A stretch of 64,000 nt of DNA. Source: Trinickia caryophylli. Lineage in GTDB: Bacteria > Pseudomonadota > Gammaproteobacteria > Burkholderiales > Burkholderiaceae. The stretch is taken from assembly GCF_034424545.1 (NCBI RefSeq), contig NZ_CP139971.1, forward strand, positions 682,001 to 746,000, read 5' to 3'. The notes beneath the pieces are model-generated. The model was not told where the DNA came from. It was given only the letters and a program-made list of their open reading frames with translations, and did no database searches. Positions 44,769 through 53,919 of the stretch are shown here, piece by piece. A program made the translations under genes and the position numbers. Position 1 is the stretch's first letter; every line of letters begins with the position of its first letter.

Positions 44769-46334
44769 ATGCGCTTTCTCGACATGGCCGGCAGGCTTCG
44801 ACTGAGCCTTGCCGCCCTGTGCCTCGCGCTGGGCGCGTGCGCCACTCAGCCCTCGCCCACGACCAGGCAGGCCTATACCGATCCGATCGCGCTCTATCCG
44901 ATGGCCGCCTATGACCAGAACGTCGATCGGTGGATCGACCCATCGAGCCCCGGCTATGACAAGCCCTTCCTCGGTGCCGCCGATCAGCGCCGCCACCTGG
45001 ATGCGCTCTACGCGCGTTACTTCGGCACCCTGGCGCGCGACCCGTCCCCGTGGAACGCGGCGTTCATCGACTCGCGAGTCTACGTCAAGCACGGGGAGGA
45101 CATCGTCGACCTTCAGCTCCGGCGCATCGGCCGGTACGACAACGAAGGCAAGGCCGACAAGCGCATCGGCTACGGCCAAAACTATCGCCCTCATACATCG
45201 GCCTGGATCGATGCAATCGAAACGAACATGGATATCGCGCAGTTCACGCGCGCGCCGCACTACGTGCCGGACGCACGGTCGATCGCTGTCGACAACCTGC
45301 TCGTTCGCGAGTTGCCGACCATGGACCCGTCGTTCTTCTCGCATACCCTCGCGGGCGAAGGCTATCCGTTCGACAACCTGCAGGTATCGGGCGTGCGCCC
45401 CGGCACGCCGCTCTATGTGCTCGGGCGCAGCGCCGACCGGGCATGGGCTTATGTGCAAACGCCCGACGTGCAGGGTTGGGTTCAGGCACGGGGGCTCGCC
45501 TCGATCGACGACGCGTTTGCCAACGACTGGCGTCGCGCCGCGCGCGCTTCATGGGGTGCCATCATCGCGGCATCGGCCGCCGTCACCGACGAGAACGGCG
45601 TATTCCGCTTCGAGGCACCGGCGGGCACGCTATTGCCGCTAGTGAACGCAACGGCCGCGGCGACCACCGCAACCGCCAGTGCGCCCGCAACACCCGCCAC
45701 GGCACCCGCCGCCCGCTACACCGTGCTGGTCCCCGCGCGCGGCATCGATGGTCACGCTGTCGCACGCCGCGCCCATCTTACGGCCAACCAGGTCGCACCG
45801 ATGCCGCTTGCGGCCACGCCGCGCCATTTGGCGCAGCTCATCAAGGCGCTGATCGGGCGGCCCTACGGTTGGGGCAACACGGGCTTCTACAACGATTGTT
45901 CGTCGGAACTCCAAAGCATGTTCGCCGCTTTCGGGATCTGGTTGCCACGCCACTCGTCGACGCAAATGAGCGCCGGCCACATGACCGATCTGTCGGCCGA
46001 CACACCCGCCGAGCGCGTCGATTACCTGCTTCGCCATGGAGAGCCGATGCGCACGCTGATATACATCGGCGGCCACGTCATGCTCTATCTGGGACCGATT
46101 CGCCGCGACGGCCAGACCGTCCCGCTCGTGTATCAGGACATCTGGGGACTGCGGCCCGCGGACGACAGCCGGCGGGCCGTCATCGGCGGCTCGGCGATCC
46201 TGCCGCTCTTATTGAGGATTCCCGAGGATCCCGCGCTGCAATCGCTAGCGGGCACACCCACGTTCCAGATGAGCGTCATCGGCTCGCCGAGCGGCTCGGC
46301 ACCGGCCGCCGACGAGGAAAACCCCGCAGGCTGA
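44769..46334 (+). CDS. NlpC/P60 lipoprotein with SH3 domain, cell-wall endopeptidase
   Basis: 521 residues. Signal sequence RLRLSLAALCLALGAC with lipobox LGAC. The N-terminal segment (DQNVDRWIDPSSPGYDKPFL) resembles the NLPC_P60 stabilising domain; SH3 modules cover about 180-330 (LQVSGVRPGTPLYVLGRSAD; YVQTPDVQGWVQARGLASID) around an Ala/Thr-rich stretch. The C-terminal peptidase has the catalytic Cys in YNDCSSELQSMFAAFG and the His in YIGGHVMLYLG. The family cuts gamma-D-Glu-diamino-acid bonds in peptidoglycan peptides. The fit is with the YkfC/Spr-like class. The host membrane and exact substrate are inferred. Confidence 0.88.
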   Translation: MRFLDMAGRLRLSLAALCLALGACATQPSPTTRQAYTDPIALYPMAAYDQNVDRWIDPSSPGYDKPFLGAADQRRHLDALYARYFGTLARDPSPWNAAFIDSRVYVKHGEDIVDLQLRRIGRYDNEGKADKRIGYGQNYRPHTSAWIDAIETNMDIAQFTRAPHYVPDARSIAVDNLLVRELPTMDPSFFSHTLAGEGYPFDNLQVSGVRPGTPLYVLGRSADRAWAYVQTPDVQGWVQARGLASIDDAFANDWRRAARASWGAIIAASAAVTDENGVFRFEAPAGTLLPLVNATAAATTATASAPATPATAPAARYTVLVPARGIDGHAVARRAHLTANQVAPMPLAATPRHLAQLIKALIGRPYGWGNTGFYNDCSSELQSMFAAFGIWLPRHSSTQMSAGHMTDLSADTPAERVDYLLRHGEPMRTLIYIGGHVMLYLGPIRRDGQTVPLVYQDIWGLRPADDSRRAVIGGSAILPLLLRIPEDPALQSLAGTPTFQMSVIGSPSGSAPAADEENPAG

Positions 46335-46384
46335 GCCGAATGCCGAGCGCGGCGGCGCCGCCCTTGCCCGTATTGCCCACTGGC

Positions 46385-47683
46385 TTACTGAGGCAGCGTT
46401 TCGCCGCGCGTCTCGGGCGCGAACGGAATGATCGCCAGACCGATGACGAAGGCGACGGCGGTCAGCGCAACCGGCAAGCCGAGCGTGTGGGTGTGCAGCA
46501 CGGCGGCACCGAGCGCGAAGTTGACGCCAGCGCCTACGAAGCGTCCGAGCGAAGTGCAAAACGCAAAGGCGGTCGCCCTGACGCGCGTCTCGAACTGCTC
46601 GGGCAGCCAGAGGCTGAAGAGTGCGAAGTTGCCGCCGAAAAAGCCCAGCGCGAACAGCCATGCGATGAACGGCGCGAGCCCGTTGGGCAGATAGAATGCC
46701 CAGCCGAAGCTGCCCGCGATCGATATCGCCATGCCCGCAAAATAGACGGCGAGCGTCTTCTTGCGGCCGATGCGTTCGGCGAGCGGCGGCAACGCGAGGC
46801 AGCCGAGAATCGTGCCGATCGACAGCAGTCCGGTCGCAAGCGAAGCCGTCTTGATCGCGTCCGCTTTCGACATGCCGGAACGCATGGCCAGTTGGATGAC
46901 GGCGGAGGGCTCGTAGACGGCGCCAGCCCAGAGACCGACGATGGCGATCGTCAAGAGCGCGCAGGCCACCCAGGTGCGGCGCCGGTAATGCGCACCGAGG
47001 ATTTCGCGCAGTGGGCGCGCCGGCATCGCGCGCGCCTCGGCCTTCTTCCATTTTTCCGGCTCCTTCACGCGCAGCAAAATGATGATCGCAAGCACGACCG
47101 GCACGGCACCCGTGAGGAACATCGCGCGCCAGCCGAAGTGCACGCCGACCGTATAGTTGAGCGCGGCGGCGAGGAAAAAGCCCGCGTAATAGCCGGTCTG
47201 CAGATAACCCGCGCCCATCTTGCGGCGGTCCTCGGGCCACGCCTCCGCCACGTACGTGCCGGCGAGCGCCCACTCGCCTCCGATTCCCACGCCGGCCAGG
47301 AACCGATAGGTCCCGAGTTGCCAGACATCGTGCGCGGTCGCGGCCAACCCCGTGAAGATCGCGAACGTGAAGATCGTGCCGGCCAGCACCTTCGTGCGGC
47401 CGAATCGATCGGCCAGCGGCCCCCAGATGAACGACAGCCCCCATCCGACCAGAAACAGCGCGAAAAGGATCGATCCGGCGAGGCCGATGTTCGCCGGTGT
47501 AGCTTCGTAGCCCGAGCGCGGCAGCAGTTCCGTCAGGGCGGGCGTCAGCACGAGTGCGTAAATAAACGAATCCATGCCGTCGAGCGTCCATCCTGCCCAT
47601 GCGCCCCAGAAGCCCGCTATCTGCGAGCGATTGAGCGGCGTGCGATGTCGTGCCGCACGCGCGCTTTCCGTCATTGAGCTCAT
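46385..47683 (-). CDS. MFS carrier, likely malonate/organic-acid uptake
   Basis: 432 residues, start fixed by GGAGGAG 6 nt before ATG 47683. About 12 helices; motif A is GPLADRFGRTKVLAG and its repeat LPPLAERIGRKKTLAVY, with GIGGEWALAGTYVAE typical of the aromatic/organic-acid and sialate-type 12-helix carriers. It diverges from a GntR regulator that itself heads the mdc genes, so malonate or a related dicarboxylate is the likely substrate. Malonate operons usually carry MdcF or MadLM carriers, which are absent here. Confidence 0.85.
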   Translation of the reverse strand: MSSMTESARAARHRTPLNRSQIAGFWGAWAGWTLDGMDSFIYALVLTPALTELLPRSGYEATPANIGLAGSILFALFLVGWGLSFIWGPLADRFGRTKVLAGTIFTFAIFTGLAATAHDVWQLGTYRFLAGVGIGGEWALAGTYVAEAWPEDRRKMGAGYLQTGYYAGFFLAAALNYTVGVHFGWRAMFLTGAVPVVLAIIILLRVKEPEKWKKAEARAMPARPLREILGAHYRRRTWVACALLTIAIVGLWAGAVYEPSAVIQLAMRSGMSKADAIKTASLATGLLSIGTILGCLALPPLAERIGRKKTLAVYFAGMAISIAGSFGWAFYLPNGLAPFIAWLFALGFFGGNFALFSLWLPEQFETRVRATAFAFCTSLGRFVGAGVNFALGAAVLHTHTLGLPVALTAVAFVIGLAIIPFAPETRGETLPQ

Positions 47684-47800
47684 CTCACTCCTCCGAAAAT
47701 CCGGTTTGGACAAACACGTCTTCCAACGTCGTGCCGCGCATCCGCGGCGCCGCGACGGGCTTCGGGCCGCTTCGCGTCCCAGGGTTTGCCCGCTTTCTTA

Positions 47801-47825
47801 TCGAATATTTTGTATATAATATCGA
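47801..47825. promoter_or_regulatory. AT-rich dyad and -10 element at the GntR/MFS divergent promoter
   Basis: TCGAATATT (47801-47809) and AATATCGA (47818-47825) form an imperfect inverted repeat around TTGTATAT. The centre resembles the TTGTATACAA operator of FCD-type GntR proteins. TATAAT (47815-47820) overlaps it and lies 11 bp before the GntR ATG, which would give a nearly leaderless message and direct autoregulation. The 25 bp stand out as AT-rich in GC-rich DNA. Confidence 0.6.
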
Positions 47826-47830
47826 CCACT

Positions 47831-48613
47831 ATGGATCAAGCAACGAATCGTTTTCCCTTAGACGAGGCCGACGCGCTGCCGCTGGCCATCGCCCCGGCGG
47901 CGCCGCGAATGAGTGCGGCGAAAATGGTGGCCGACGCGCTGCGCACTGCAATCGTCGAAGGCACGCTCGCGCCGGGGGCACCGCTGCGACAGGACGCGGT
48001 TGCACGGCATTTCTCTGTCAGCGCTATTCCGGTGCGCGAGGCCTTGCGCCAGCTCGAGAGCGAGGGCTGGGCGAAAGTCGAGCTGAACAAGGGCGCCACC
48101 GTGGCGCCGCTGTTAGCCGACGAAGCGCGCGAGATCTACGAGATCCGCGCCTCGCTCGAAAGCCTGGCGGTCTCTCTGGCCATACCGGCTCATACGGAGG
48201 CGACGCTGCGCGTAGCGCAAAGCCTCTGCGACGCCGCGCGCAACGAGCCGGATCCGGCGCTTTACGTCGCGCGCAACGAAGCGTTTCATATGAGCCTGTA
48301 CGCCCCGGCGGCAAGGCCGCAGCTGATGGAGCTGATCACCACGCTTCACCGCCGCGGCGAGCGCTATTTGCGCGTGAAGTTCGGCCTGCCCGACCGCAAG
48401 GACGTATCGGACCGCGAGCATGCGGCGATCTTGCGAGCCGTGCGCCGGGGCGAGGTGGCAACGGCGCAGAAATTGCTGACCGAACACCTGCTCGATACGG
48501 GCGAGCTGCTTTATCGTATGCTCGCCGAAGGCAGCTCCGACGCGGGGCGTACCGGCGCCAAACGCGCACGCGAGCGGCGTGCGGCCTCCGCGTCCCACTC
48601 GAAGAAGGCATGA
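47831..48613 (+). CDS. GntR-family (FCD) regulator of the malonate operon
   Basis: 260 residues from ATG 47831. The winged helix spans about 28-95 (ALRTAIVEGTLAPGAPLRQD; FSVSAIPVREALRQLESEGW) and the helical FCD ligand domain about 105-235 with its metal-type residues (ARNEAFHMSLY; DREHAAILRAVRRGE). FCD regulators commonly sense organic acids. mdcA starts 29 nt after it on the same strand. Most malonate operons use the LysR-type MdcR, so this is a substitution or an additional regulator. In-frame extension upstream to 47786 would cross the promoter and is rejected. Confidence 0.88.
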   Translation: MDQATNRFPLDEADALPLAIAPAAPRMSAAKMVADALRTAIVEGTLAPGAPLRQDAVARHFSVSAIPVREALRQLESEGWAKVELNKGATVAPLLADEAREIYEIRASLESLAVSLAIPAHTEATLRVAQSLCDAARNEPDPALYVARNEAFHMSLYAPAARPQLMELITTLHRRGERYLRVKFGLPDRKDVSDREHAAILRAVRRGEVATAQKLLTEHLLDTGELLYRMLAEGSSDAGRTGAKRARERRAASASHSKKA

Positions 48614-48641
48614 CCCGCCCCATTTTCGCGATCGAATCCGC

Positions 48642-50330
48642 ATGCCCATGAACACGACCATCGATACGCCCGCCGCCGCCCGGTCCTGGACGACCTTGCG
48701 CGACGAGAAAGCGCGACGGCTCGCGCTCGTCGAACCCTGGCTCGAAGAGGGCGTGCTGCCGCGCGCGCGCATCGTCGACGCCCTGCAGGCGCTCGTGTGC
48801 CCCGGCGACCGCGTCGCGCTCGAAGGCGACAATCAAAAGCAGGCCGACTTTCTCTCGCGCGCCTTGGCGCAGGTGGAGCCGAAGAAGGTGCATGACGTGC
48901 ATCTGCTGATCTCGAGCATCAGCCGTCCCGAGCATCTGACGCTGTTCGAGCGCGGCATCGCGCATCGCGTCGATTTTTCGTTTGCCGGGCCGCAGAGCCT
49001 GCGCGTCGCGCAACTGCTCGAAGACGGCCAACTCGAAGTCGGGGCGATCCATACCTACGTCGAGCTGTACGCGCGCATGTTCGTAGACCTCACGCCGCGC
49101 GTGGCTTTGCTGTGCGCCGAGCAGGCGGACCGTCACGGCAATCTGTACACGGGGCCCAATACCGAAGACACGCCGACGATCGCCGAAGCGGCCGCATTCC
49201 GGCACGGCATCGTAATCGTTCAGGTGAACGAGATCGTCGACGAACTGCCGCGCGTCGACATTCCCGGCTCCTGGGTGGATGTGGTGGTCGAGGCCGACCG
49301 CCCGTTCGCGGTCGAGCCGCTCTTCACGCGCGACCCGCGCCATATCGGCGACTTGCAGGTATTGACCGCGATGATGGTGATTCGCGGCATCTACGAGCCG
49401 TACGGCGTCACGTCGCTCAATCACGGCATTGGATTCGACACCGCGGCGATCGAGCTGATACTGCCGACATATGGCGCGGAATTGGGCCTCAAGGGCAAGA
49501 TCTGCCGCAATTGGACGCTCAACCCGCACCCCACATTGATTCCGGCGATCGAATCGGGCTGGGTCGACAGCGTGCACTGCTTCGGCAGCGAAGTGGGCAT
49601 GGAAGCCTATATCGCCGCCCGGCCCGATGTGTTCTTCACGGGCAGCGACGGCAGTCTGCGATCGAATCGCGTGCTTTGCCAGCTCGCGGGGCAGTACGGC
49701 GTCGATCTTTTCATCGGCTCGACATTGCAGATCGACGGCGATGCGAATTCCTCCACGGTGACGCGCGGACGGCTCGCCGGATTCGGCGGCGCGCCGAACA
49801 TGGGACATGACCCGCGCGGGCGCCGCCATGCGAGCGAGGCATGGCTCAAATTGATGAGCCCGCAAGGCGCGAACGACGGCGGGGCATCGGGCATCGCGCG
49901 CGGACACAAGCTCGTCGTGCAGCTGGCGGAAACCTACAAGAAAGGCGGCGAGCCAACCTTCGTCGAAGCGCTCGACGCGGTGGCCGTCGGCGAAAAAAGC
50001 GGCATGCCGATCGCACCGGTCATGATCTACGGCGACGACGTCAGCCACGTCGTGACCGAGGAAGGCATTGCCTACCTGCACAAGGCGCAAGGCACCGAGG
50101 AGCGGCGCGCGGCGCTCGCGGCGGTGGCCGGCGTCACGCCCATCGGCCTGCGGGCCGATCCTGCCCGCACAGCGGAACTCAGGCGCCGCGGCATCGTCGC
50201 GTACCCGGAGGATCTCGGCATCCGCCGCGCCCAGGCCAAGCGTTCGATGCTGGCCGCGCGCAGCATCGACGATCTGGTCGAATGGTCCGGCGGGCTTTAT
50301 GCACCACCGGCGCGCTTCCGGAGCTGGTGA
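48642..50330 (+). CDS. mdcA: Malonate decarboxylase alpha subunit (acyl-carrier acetyl/malonyl transferase)
   Basis: About 562 residues of the CoA-transferase fold. Motifs include CPGDRVALEGDNQKQADFL, LNHGIGFDTAAIELILPTYG, CFGSEVGMEAYIAARPD and GRLAGFGGAPNMGHDPRGRR, matching MdcA. It exchanges acetyl for malonyl on the MdcC carrier thioester during decarboxylation of malonate to acetate. Two ATGs (48642 and 48648) are close together; neither has a strong ribosome site. The stop overlaps the mdcB start by 1 nt. Confidence 0.94.
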   Translation: MPMNTTIDTPAAARSWTTLRDEKARRLALVEPWLEEGVLPRARIVDALQALVCPGDRVALEGDNQKQADFLSRALAQVEPKKVHDVHLLISSISRPEHLTLFERGIAHRVDFSFAGPQSLRVAQLLEDGQLEVGAIHTYVELYARMFVDLTPRVALLCAEQADRHGNLYTGPNTEDTPTIAEAAAFRHGIVIVQVNEIVDELPRVDIPGSWVDVVVEADRPFAVEPLFTRDPRHIGDLQVLTAMMVIRGIYEPYGVTSLNHGIGFDTAAIELILPTYGAELGLKGKICRNWTLNPHPTLIPAIESGWVDSVHCFGSEVGMEAYIAARPDVFFTGSDGSLRSNRVLCQLAGQYGVDLFIGSTLQIDGDANSSTVTRGRLAGFGGAPNMGHDPRGRRHASEAWLKLMSPQGANDGGASGIARGHKLVVQLAETYKKGGEPTFVEALDAVAVGEKSGMPIAPVMIYGDDVSHVVTEEGIAYLHKAQGTEERRAALAAVAGVTPIGLRADPARTAELRRRGIVAYPEDLGIRRAQAKRSMLAARSIDDLVEWSGGLYAPPARFRSW

Positions 50331-51256
50331 TGCGGCCCGGCCCGAACACGATGGGCGCGGCCAGCCTCGCCGCGCGCAACGCCGGGGAGACAGAGAACGC
50401 GCTCACCGCCAGACTCGCGTCGTTCGCCGTCGACGCGCTCGTCGAAGAGGCCAACCTCACACCGAAGCCCGCGCTCGTCGACCGGCGCGGCAGCGGTGCG
50501 CATCGCGACCTCGATCTCGCGCGCATGATGCGCTCGGCCCACGCCCTGGCACCCACGTTCGCCGCCTTGGCCCAGGCCAGCCGCACGCGCCGCCCCTCCG
50601 CCTTGCTGCGCACGGACCTCGCCGCCATCGGGCGGGCCGGCGAAGCCGACATGATGGCGGCCACGGGCGGCAGCAATACGCACCGCGGCGCGATCTGGAT
50701 CGTCGGCCTGCTCGTTGCGGGCGCAACGATTTCGCACGATGCGCTGGGCACCTCGGATCCACAGGCAGTCTGCGGCTTCGGCGCGCAGATCGCCTGCTTT
50801 CCCGACTATGCGGCAACGGCGTCCGACAGCAACGGTTCGCGCGTATGCGAACGCTACGGCATAGGCGGTGCGCGTCGCGAGGCGCAGGAAGGATTTCCGC
50901 ACGTACTGCACGCCGGCTTGCCCGCGCTCGTCGCGGCGCGGCGCCGGGGCTACGGAGAAAACGCCGCCCGCATCGACGCGCTGCTCGCCATCATGACCAC
51001 GCTCGACGACACATGCCTGCTGCATCGCGCCGGCATGCCGGCGCTCGTCGCGGCCAAGCGCGGCGCGCGCGCGGTGCTCGATGCGGGCGGCAGCGCGAGT
51101 CTGCCCGGCCGCGCGGCGCTTTATCGGCTCGAACGCGAGCTGACCGCAATGAATGCTTCGCCGGGCGGCGCGGCCGATCTGCTCGCCGCAACGCTCTTCA
51201 TCGACAAGCTGGTGCGCTACGGCACCGGCGGGAGACGAACCGCATGGAACATCTGA
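50330..51256 (+). CDS. mdcB: Triphosphoribosyl-dephospho-CoA synthase
   Basis: 308 residues of the CitG/MdcB family. LTPKPALVDRRGSGAHRDLDL, AATGGSNTHRGAIWIVGLLV and MTTLDDTCLLHRAGMPAL are diagnostic. It makes the 2'-(5''-triphosphoribosyl)-3'-dephospho-CoA precursor of the prosthetic group attached to MdcC. Start by TGATG overlap with mdcA; the 3' end overlaps mdcC by 13 nt. Confidence 0.94.
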   Translation: MRPGPNTMGAASLAARNAGETENALTARLASFAVDALVEEANLTPKPALVDRRGSGAHRDLDLARMMRSAHALAPTFAALAQASRTRRPSALLRTDLAAIGRAGEADMMAATGGSNTHRGAIWIVGLLVAGATISHDALGTSDPQAVCGFGAQIACFPDYAATASDSNGSRVCERYGIGGARREAQEGFPHVLHAGLPALVAARRRGYGENAARIDALLAIMTTLDDTCLLHRAGMPALVAAKRGARAVLDAGGSASLPGRAALYRLERELTAMNASPGGAADLLAATLFIDKLVRYGTGGRRTAWNI

Positions 51257-51576
51257 CCTTCGACTATTCGGCCAAACGCGCGGTCAGGGCACGCGCGCAC
51301 GTCGGCGTGGTCGGCTCGGGCGATCTCGAGATCCTGCTCTCGCCGAGCGACACGATGCAGGCCCGCGTGACCGTGACCACGAGCGTCGACGGATACGGGC
51401 ACATCTGGAAGCACGTTCTCGATCGCTTCTTCTCGCACTACGACGGCGCGGCAACGATCGAAATCAACGATTTCGGCGCGACGCCCGGCGTGGTCGCCCT
51501 GAGGCTCGCCGAAGCCGTGGAGGCAGCCGAAGGCGCGCAGGCTTCGGGCGGCGCGTTGCAAGGAGAAACACCATGA
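51244..51576 (+). CDS. mdcC: Malonate decarboxylase acyl carrier protein (delta subunit)
   Basis: 110 residues starting MEHLTFDYSA. The prosthetic-group serine is Ser25 in HVGVVGSGDLEILLS, the same number as in Klebsiella MdcC. VTVTTSVDGYGHIWKHVLDR and AATIEINDFGATPG are also family blocks. It carries malonyl and acetyl thioesters between MdcA and MdcDE. It overlaps mdcB by 13 nt; mdcD overlaps its stop by 4 nt. Confidence 0.95.
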   Translation: MEHLTFDYSAKRAVRARAHVGVVGSGDLEILLSPSDTMQARVTVTTSVDGYGHIWKHVLDRFFSHYDGAATIEINDFGATPGVVALRLAEAVEAAEGAQASGGALQGETP

Positions 51577-52472
51577 CCGACCGGTTCGACCCCGCGCCTT
51601 TCAACTCGCGCGAGAGCTTCATCGAACTCACGGCCCGCGAACGGGCGCGCGCCCTGCTCGACCCCGGCACGTTCCGCGAGCTGGTCGGTCCCTTCGATCG
51701 CATCATGTCTCCGTGGCTGCCGCTGCAAGGCATCGTCTGCCAGGCCGATGACGGTGCGGTCATCGCACGCGGCACGATCGACGGCGAGCCCGCCGTCGTC
51801 GCCGCGATCGAATCGGCGTTCCAGGGCGGCAGCATCGGCGAAGTGTCGGGCAGCAAGATCGCAGCCGCCCTCGAGCTGGCCCTGCGCGACTGCGAACGCG
51901 GCAGGCCCGTGCGCCCGGTCATCGTCTTCGAAACGGGCGGCGTCCGGCTGCAGGAGGCGAATCTGGGCCTCGCGGTCATCGCCGAAATCCAATCGGCCAT
52001 CGTGGCGCTGCGCAAGCACGTGCCGGTCGTCGGCGTCATTGCGGGCATGGTCGGCTGCTTCGGCGGCATGTCGCTGGCGGCCGCGCTCTGCACGCGCCTC
52101 GTCATGACGCGCCAAGGTCGGCTCGGCATGAACGGGCCCGAGGTCATCGAACAGGAAGCGGGCATCGAGGAGCTCGACGCGAGCGACCGCCGGCGCATAT
52201 GGCAGTTGATCGGCGGCGCACAGCGTGTCGCTACGGGATTCGCCGATGCCCTCGTCGAAGACGACGCGAGCGCCGTCGCCACGGCCGGGCACGTTGCATT
52301 CGCGCAAGGCGTACCGGCTCAGCACCGCAGCGAAGCCGTCGACGCCTATCTGTCGCATCTGGCCCAGGTCGATCCGAGCAGCATCACGCCTGAATCGATG
52401 CGCGCGATCTTCGAGGCCCGCGCCATGCCGCAGGCCGCTCAACACGAACCGGATACCGAGGAGTGCCGATGA
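51573..52472 (+). CDS. mdcD: Malonate decarboxylase beta subunit
   Basis: 299 residues of the carboxyltransferase (crotonase-like) fold. FIELTARERARALLDPGTFREL at the start, IESAFQGGSIGEVSGSKI and VIAGMVGCFGGMSLAAALCT match MdcD. With MdcE it decarboxylates malonyl-MdcC. AAGGAG precedes the ATG. Confidence 0.95.
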   Translation: MTDRFDPAPFNSRESFIELTARERARALLDPGTFRELVGPFDRIMSPWLPLQGIVCQADDGAVIARGTIDGEPAVVAAIESAFQGGSIGEVSGSKIAAALELALRDCERGRPVRPVIVFETGGVRLQEANLGLAVIAEIQSAIVALRKHVPVVGVIAGMVGCFGGMSLAAALCTRLVMTRQGRLGMNGPEVIEQEAGIEELDASDRRRIWQLIGGAQRVATGFADALVEDDASAVATAGHVAFAQGVPAQHRSEAVDAYLSHLAQVDPSSITPESMRAIFEARAMPQAAQHEPDTEECR

Positions 52473-53287
52473 ACGACGCAGACCTTACCCGCGGCGCGCG
52501 CTGGCTGCGTGCGCTCGCCGGCCCATCGCTCACACCCGCCCCCGTGCTCAGCGCCGATGCCGCGCTCGGCGATACGCAGGCTCGCTTCATCGCCGTCGTG
52601 CCCGATGCCGCGAACCGCTTCGTGCGTGCGCGCGAAAACGTCGTGGGCCTGGAGCAAGGCTGGCTGCTCGCCAAAGCCGTGCGCGAGGCAATGGATGCGG
52701 ATGATGGCGCGCAACGGCGGCGCCCCATCGTCGCCATCGTCGACGTCAAGAGCCAGGCATACGGTTATCGCGAGGAGATGCTCGGCGTTCACCTCGCCTG
52801 CGCCGCCGCGGTCGACGCCTATGCCGCGGCGCGGCAGGCCGGCCACCCTGTCGTCGCGCTCATCGTGGGCCCGGCCATGTCGGGCGCATTCCTCGCACAT
52901 GGCTATCAGGCAAACCGGATACTCGCGCTCGACGCGCCCGGCACGATGGTCCACGCAATGGGCAAGGACGCCGCCGCGCGCGTCACGCGGCGCTCCGTCG
53001 AGGCCCTCGATGCGCTAGGCGAGAAAGTAACGCCGATGGCGTACTCGATGTCTGCGTTCGCACGGCTCGGGCTGCTCGATCGTCTCATCGAAGGCATCGA
53101 TGCGGACGCGCCGGACGACGAGCAGATCGAACGCGTGCGCGGGCTGCTCGCCGAAGCCGTGGCGGGCATACGTCAGGCGCCGCGCGATCTCTCCTCGCAT
53201 CGCCTCGCCTCGGATGCCGCGAAGCGCACGCGCGCGGCATCGATCGAAGTGCGGCGCCGGCTCGCCGAGCAATGGGATGCTGCTTGA
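52469..53287 (+). CDS. mdcE: Malonate decarboxylase gamma subunit
   Basis: 272 residues. IVAIVDVKSQAYGYREEMLG and LIVGPAMSGAFLAHGYQANR place it as MdcE, the partner of MdcD in the decarboxylase core. Met 52469 sits 5 nt after GAGGAG and overlaps the mdcD stop; the GTG two codons earlier is less likely. Confidence 0.94.
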   Translation: MNDADLTRGARWLRALAGPSLTPAPVLSADAALGDTQARFIAVVPDAANRFVRARENVVGLEQGWLLAKAVREAMDADDGAQRRRPIVAIVDVKSQAYGYREEMLGVHLACAAAVDAYAAARQAGHPVVALIVGPAMSGAFLAHGYQANRILALDAPGTMVHAMGKDAAARVTRRSVEALDALGEKVTPMAYSMSAFARLGLLDRLIEGIDADAPDDEQIERVRGLLAEAVAGIRQAPRDLSSHRLASDAAKRTRAASIEVRRRLAEQWDAA

Positions 53288-53295
53288 GTGCACCG

Positions 53296-53919
53296 ATGCA
53301 TGAACCGCGGCCCCACGATCTGCTGAAGCTCAAGCGCTCGCCGCTGTCGGCCGACTCGCCGCCGTGGGCACACGATGCGATGCGCGCGGCGCCATTCGCG
53401 GTCGTTCGCCGCGCGCCGGCCGAGGGTGGCCGCGTGCCGATCGGCGTGCGCGGCTCGAGCCGCGGCGAGCGATTCGCCGCCTTCGCCGAACCCGAGGACA
53501 TCGAAACGATCGTCCGCCCGCACGCGCTGTTGGGCATCGATGCGCCGCCCAGCCGCGCCGTGCTGGCGCCTTTCGCGCTGCTGCGCGCATTGCGCGACGC
53601 GGCGGTGTTCGGTGAACTGCGCTGGGGGCCGACCGGCAGTGCCGGTTTCGAGCTTGCAACGGCGCTGCCGACGATCTCCGCCGGTAGCGACCTCGATCTG
53701 CTCGTCGAGGCACCCCATGCCATGACGCACGACGAAGCGGCGCAGCAGCACGACGCGCTGCAGGCATGCGCGCGCGGTGCCGGCGTGCGCATCGACGTTC
53801 AGCTCGAAACGCCGTTCGGCGGCATCGCGCTGGCCGAGTGGGCTGCGCGCAAGCCCCGAACGATGCTGCGGACGGCCGGCGGCCCGCGCCTCGTCGAAGA
53901 TCCCTGGCAAGGAGCCTGA
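53296..53919 (+). CDS. mdcG: Phosphoribosyl-dephospho-CoA transferase
   Basis: 207 residues. The nucleotidyltransferase motif TISAGSDLDLLVEAP has the G-S-x-x-D-x-D pattern with both metal-binding aspartates; MHEPRPHDLLKLKRS and RGERFAAF fit MdcG. It transfers the prosthetic group from the MdcB product to MdcC, making holo-carrier. ATG 53296 lacks a clear ribosome site but sits 8 nt after the mdcE stop; other in-frame starts lie within mdcE. Confidence 0.92.
   Translation: MHEPRPHDLLKLKRSPLSADSPPWAHDAMRAAPFAVVRRAPAEGGRVPIGVRGSSRGERFAAFAEPEDIETIVRPHALLGIDAPPSRAVLAPFALLRALRDAAVFGELRWGPTGSAGFELATALPTISAGSDLDLLVEAPHAMTHDEAAQQHDALQACARGAGVRIDVQLETPFGGIALAEWAARKPRTMLRTAGGPRLVEDPWQGA

Noticed and set aside
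45050-47677. Plus-strand open frame of about 875 codons
   Set aside because: Spans the NlpC/P60 gene in another frame and then runs antisense to the MFS carrier; no protein character.
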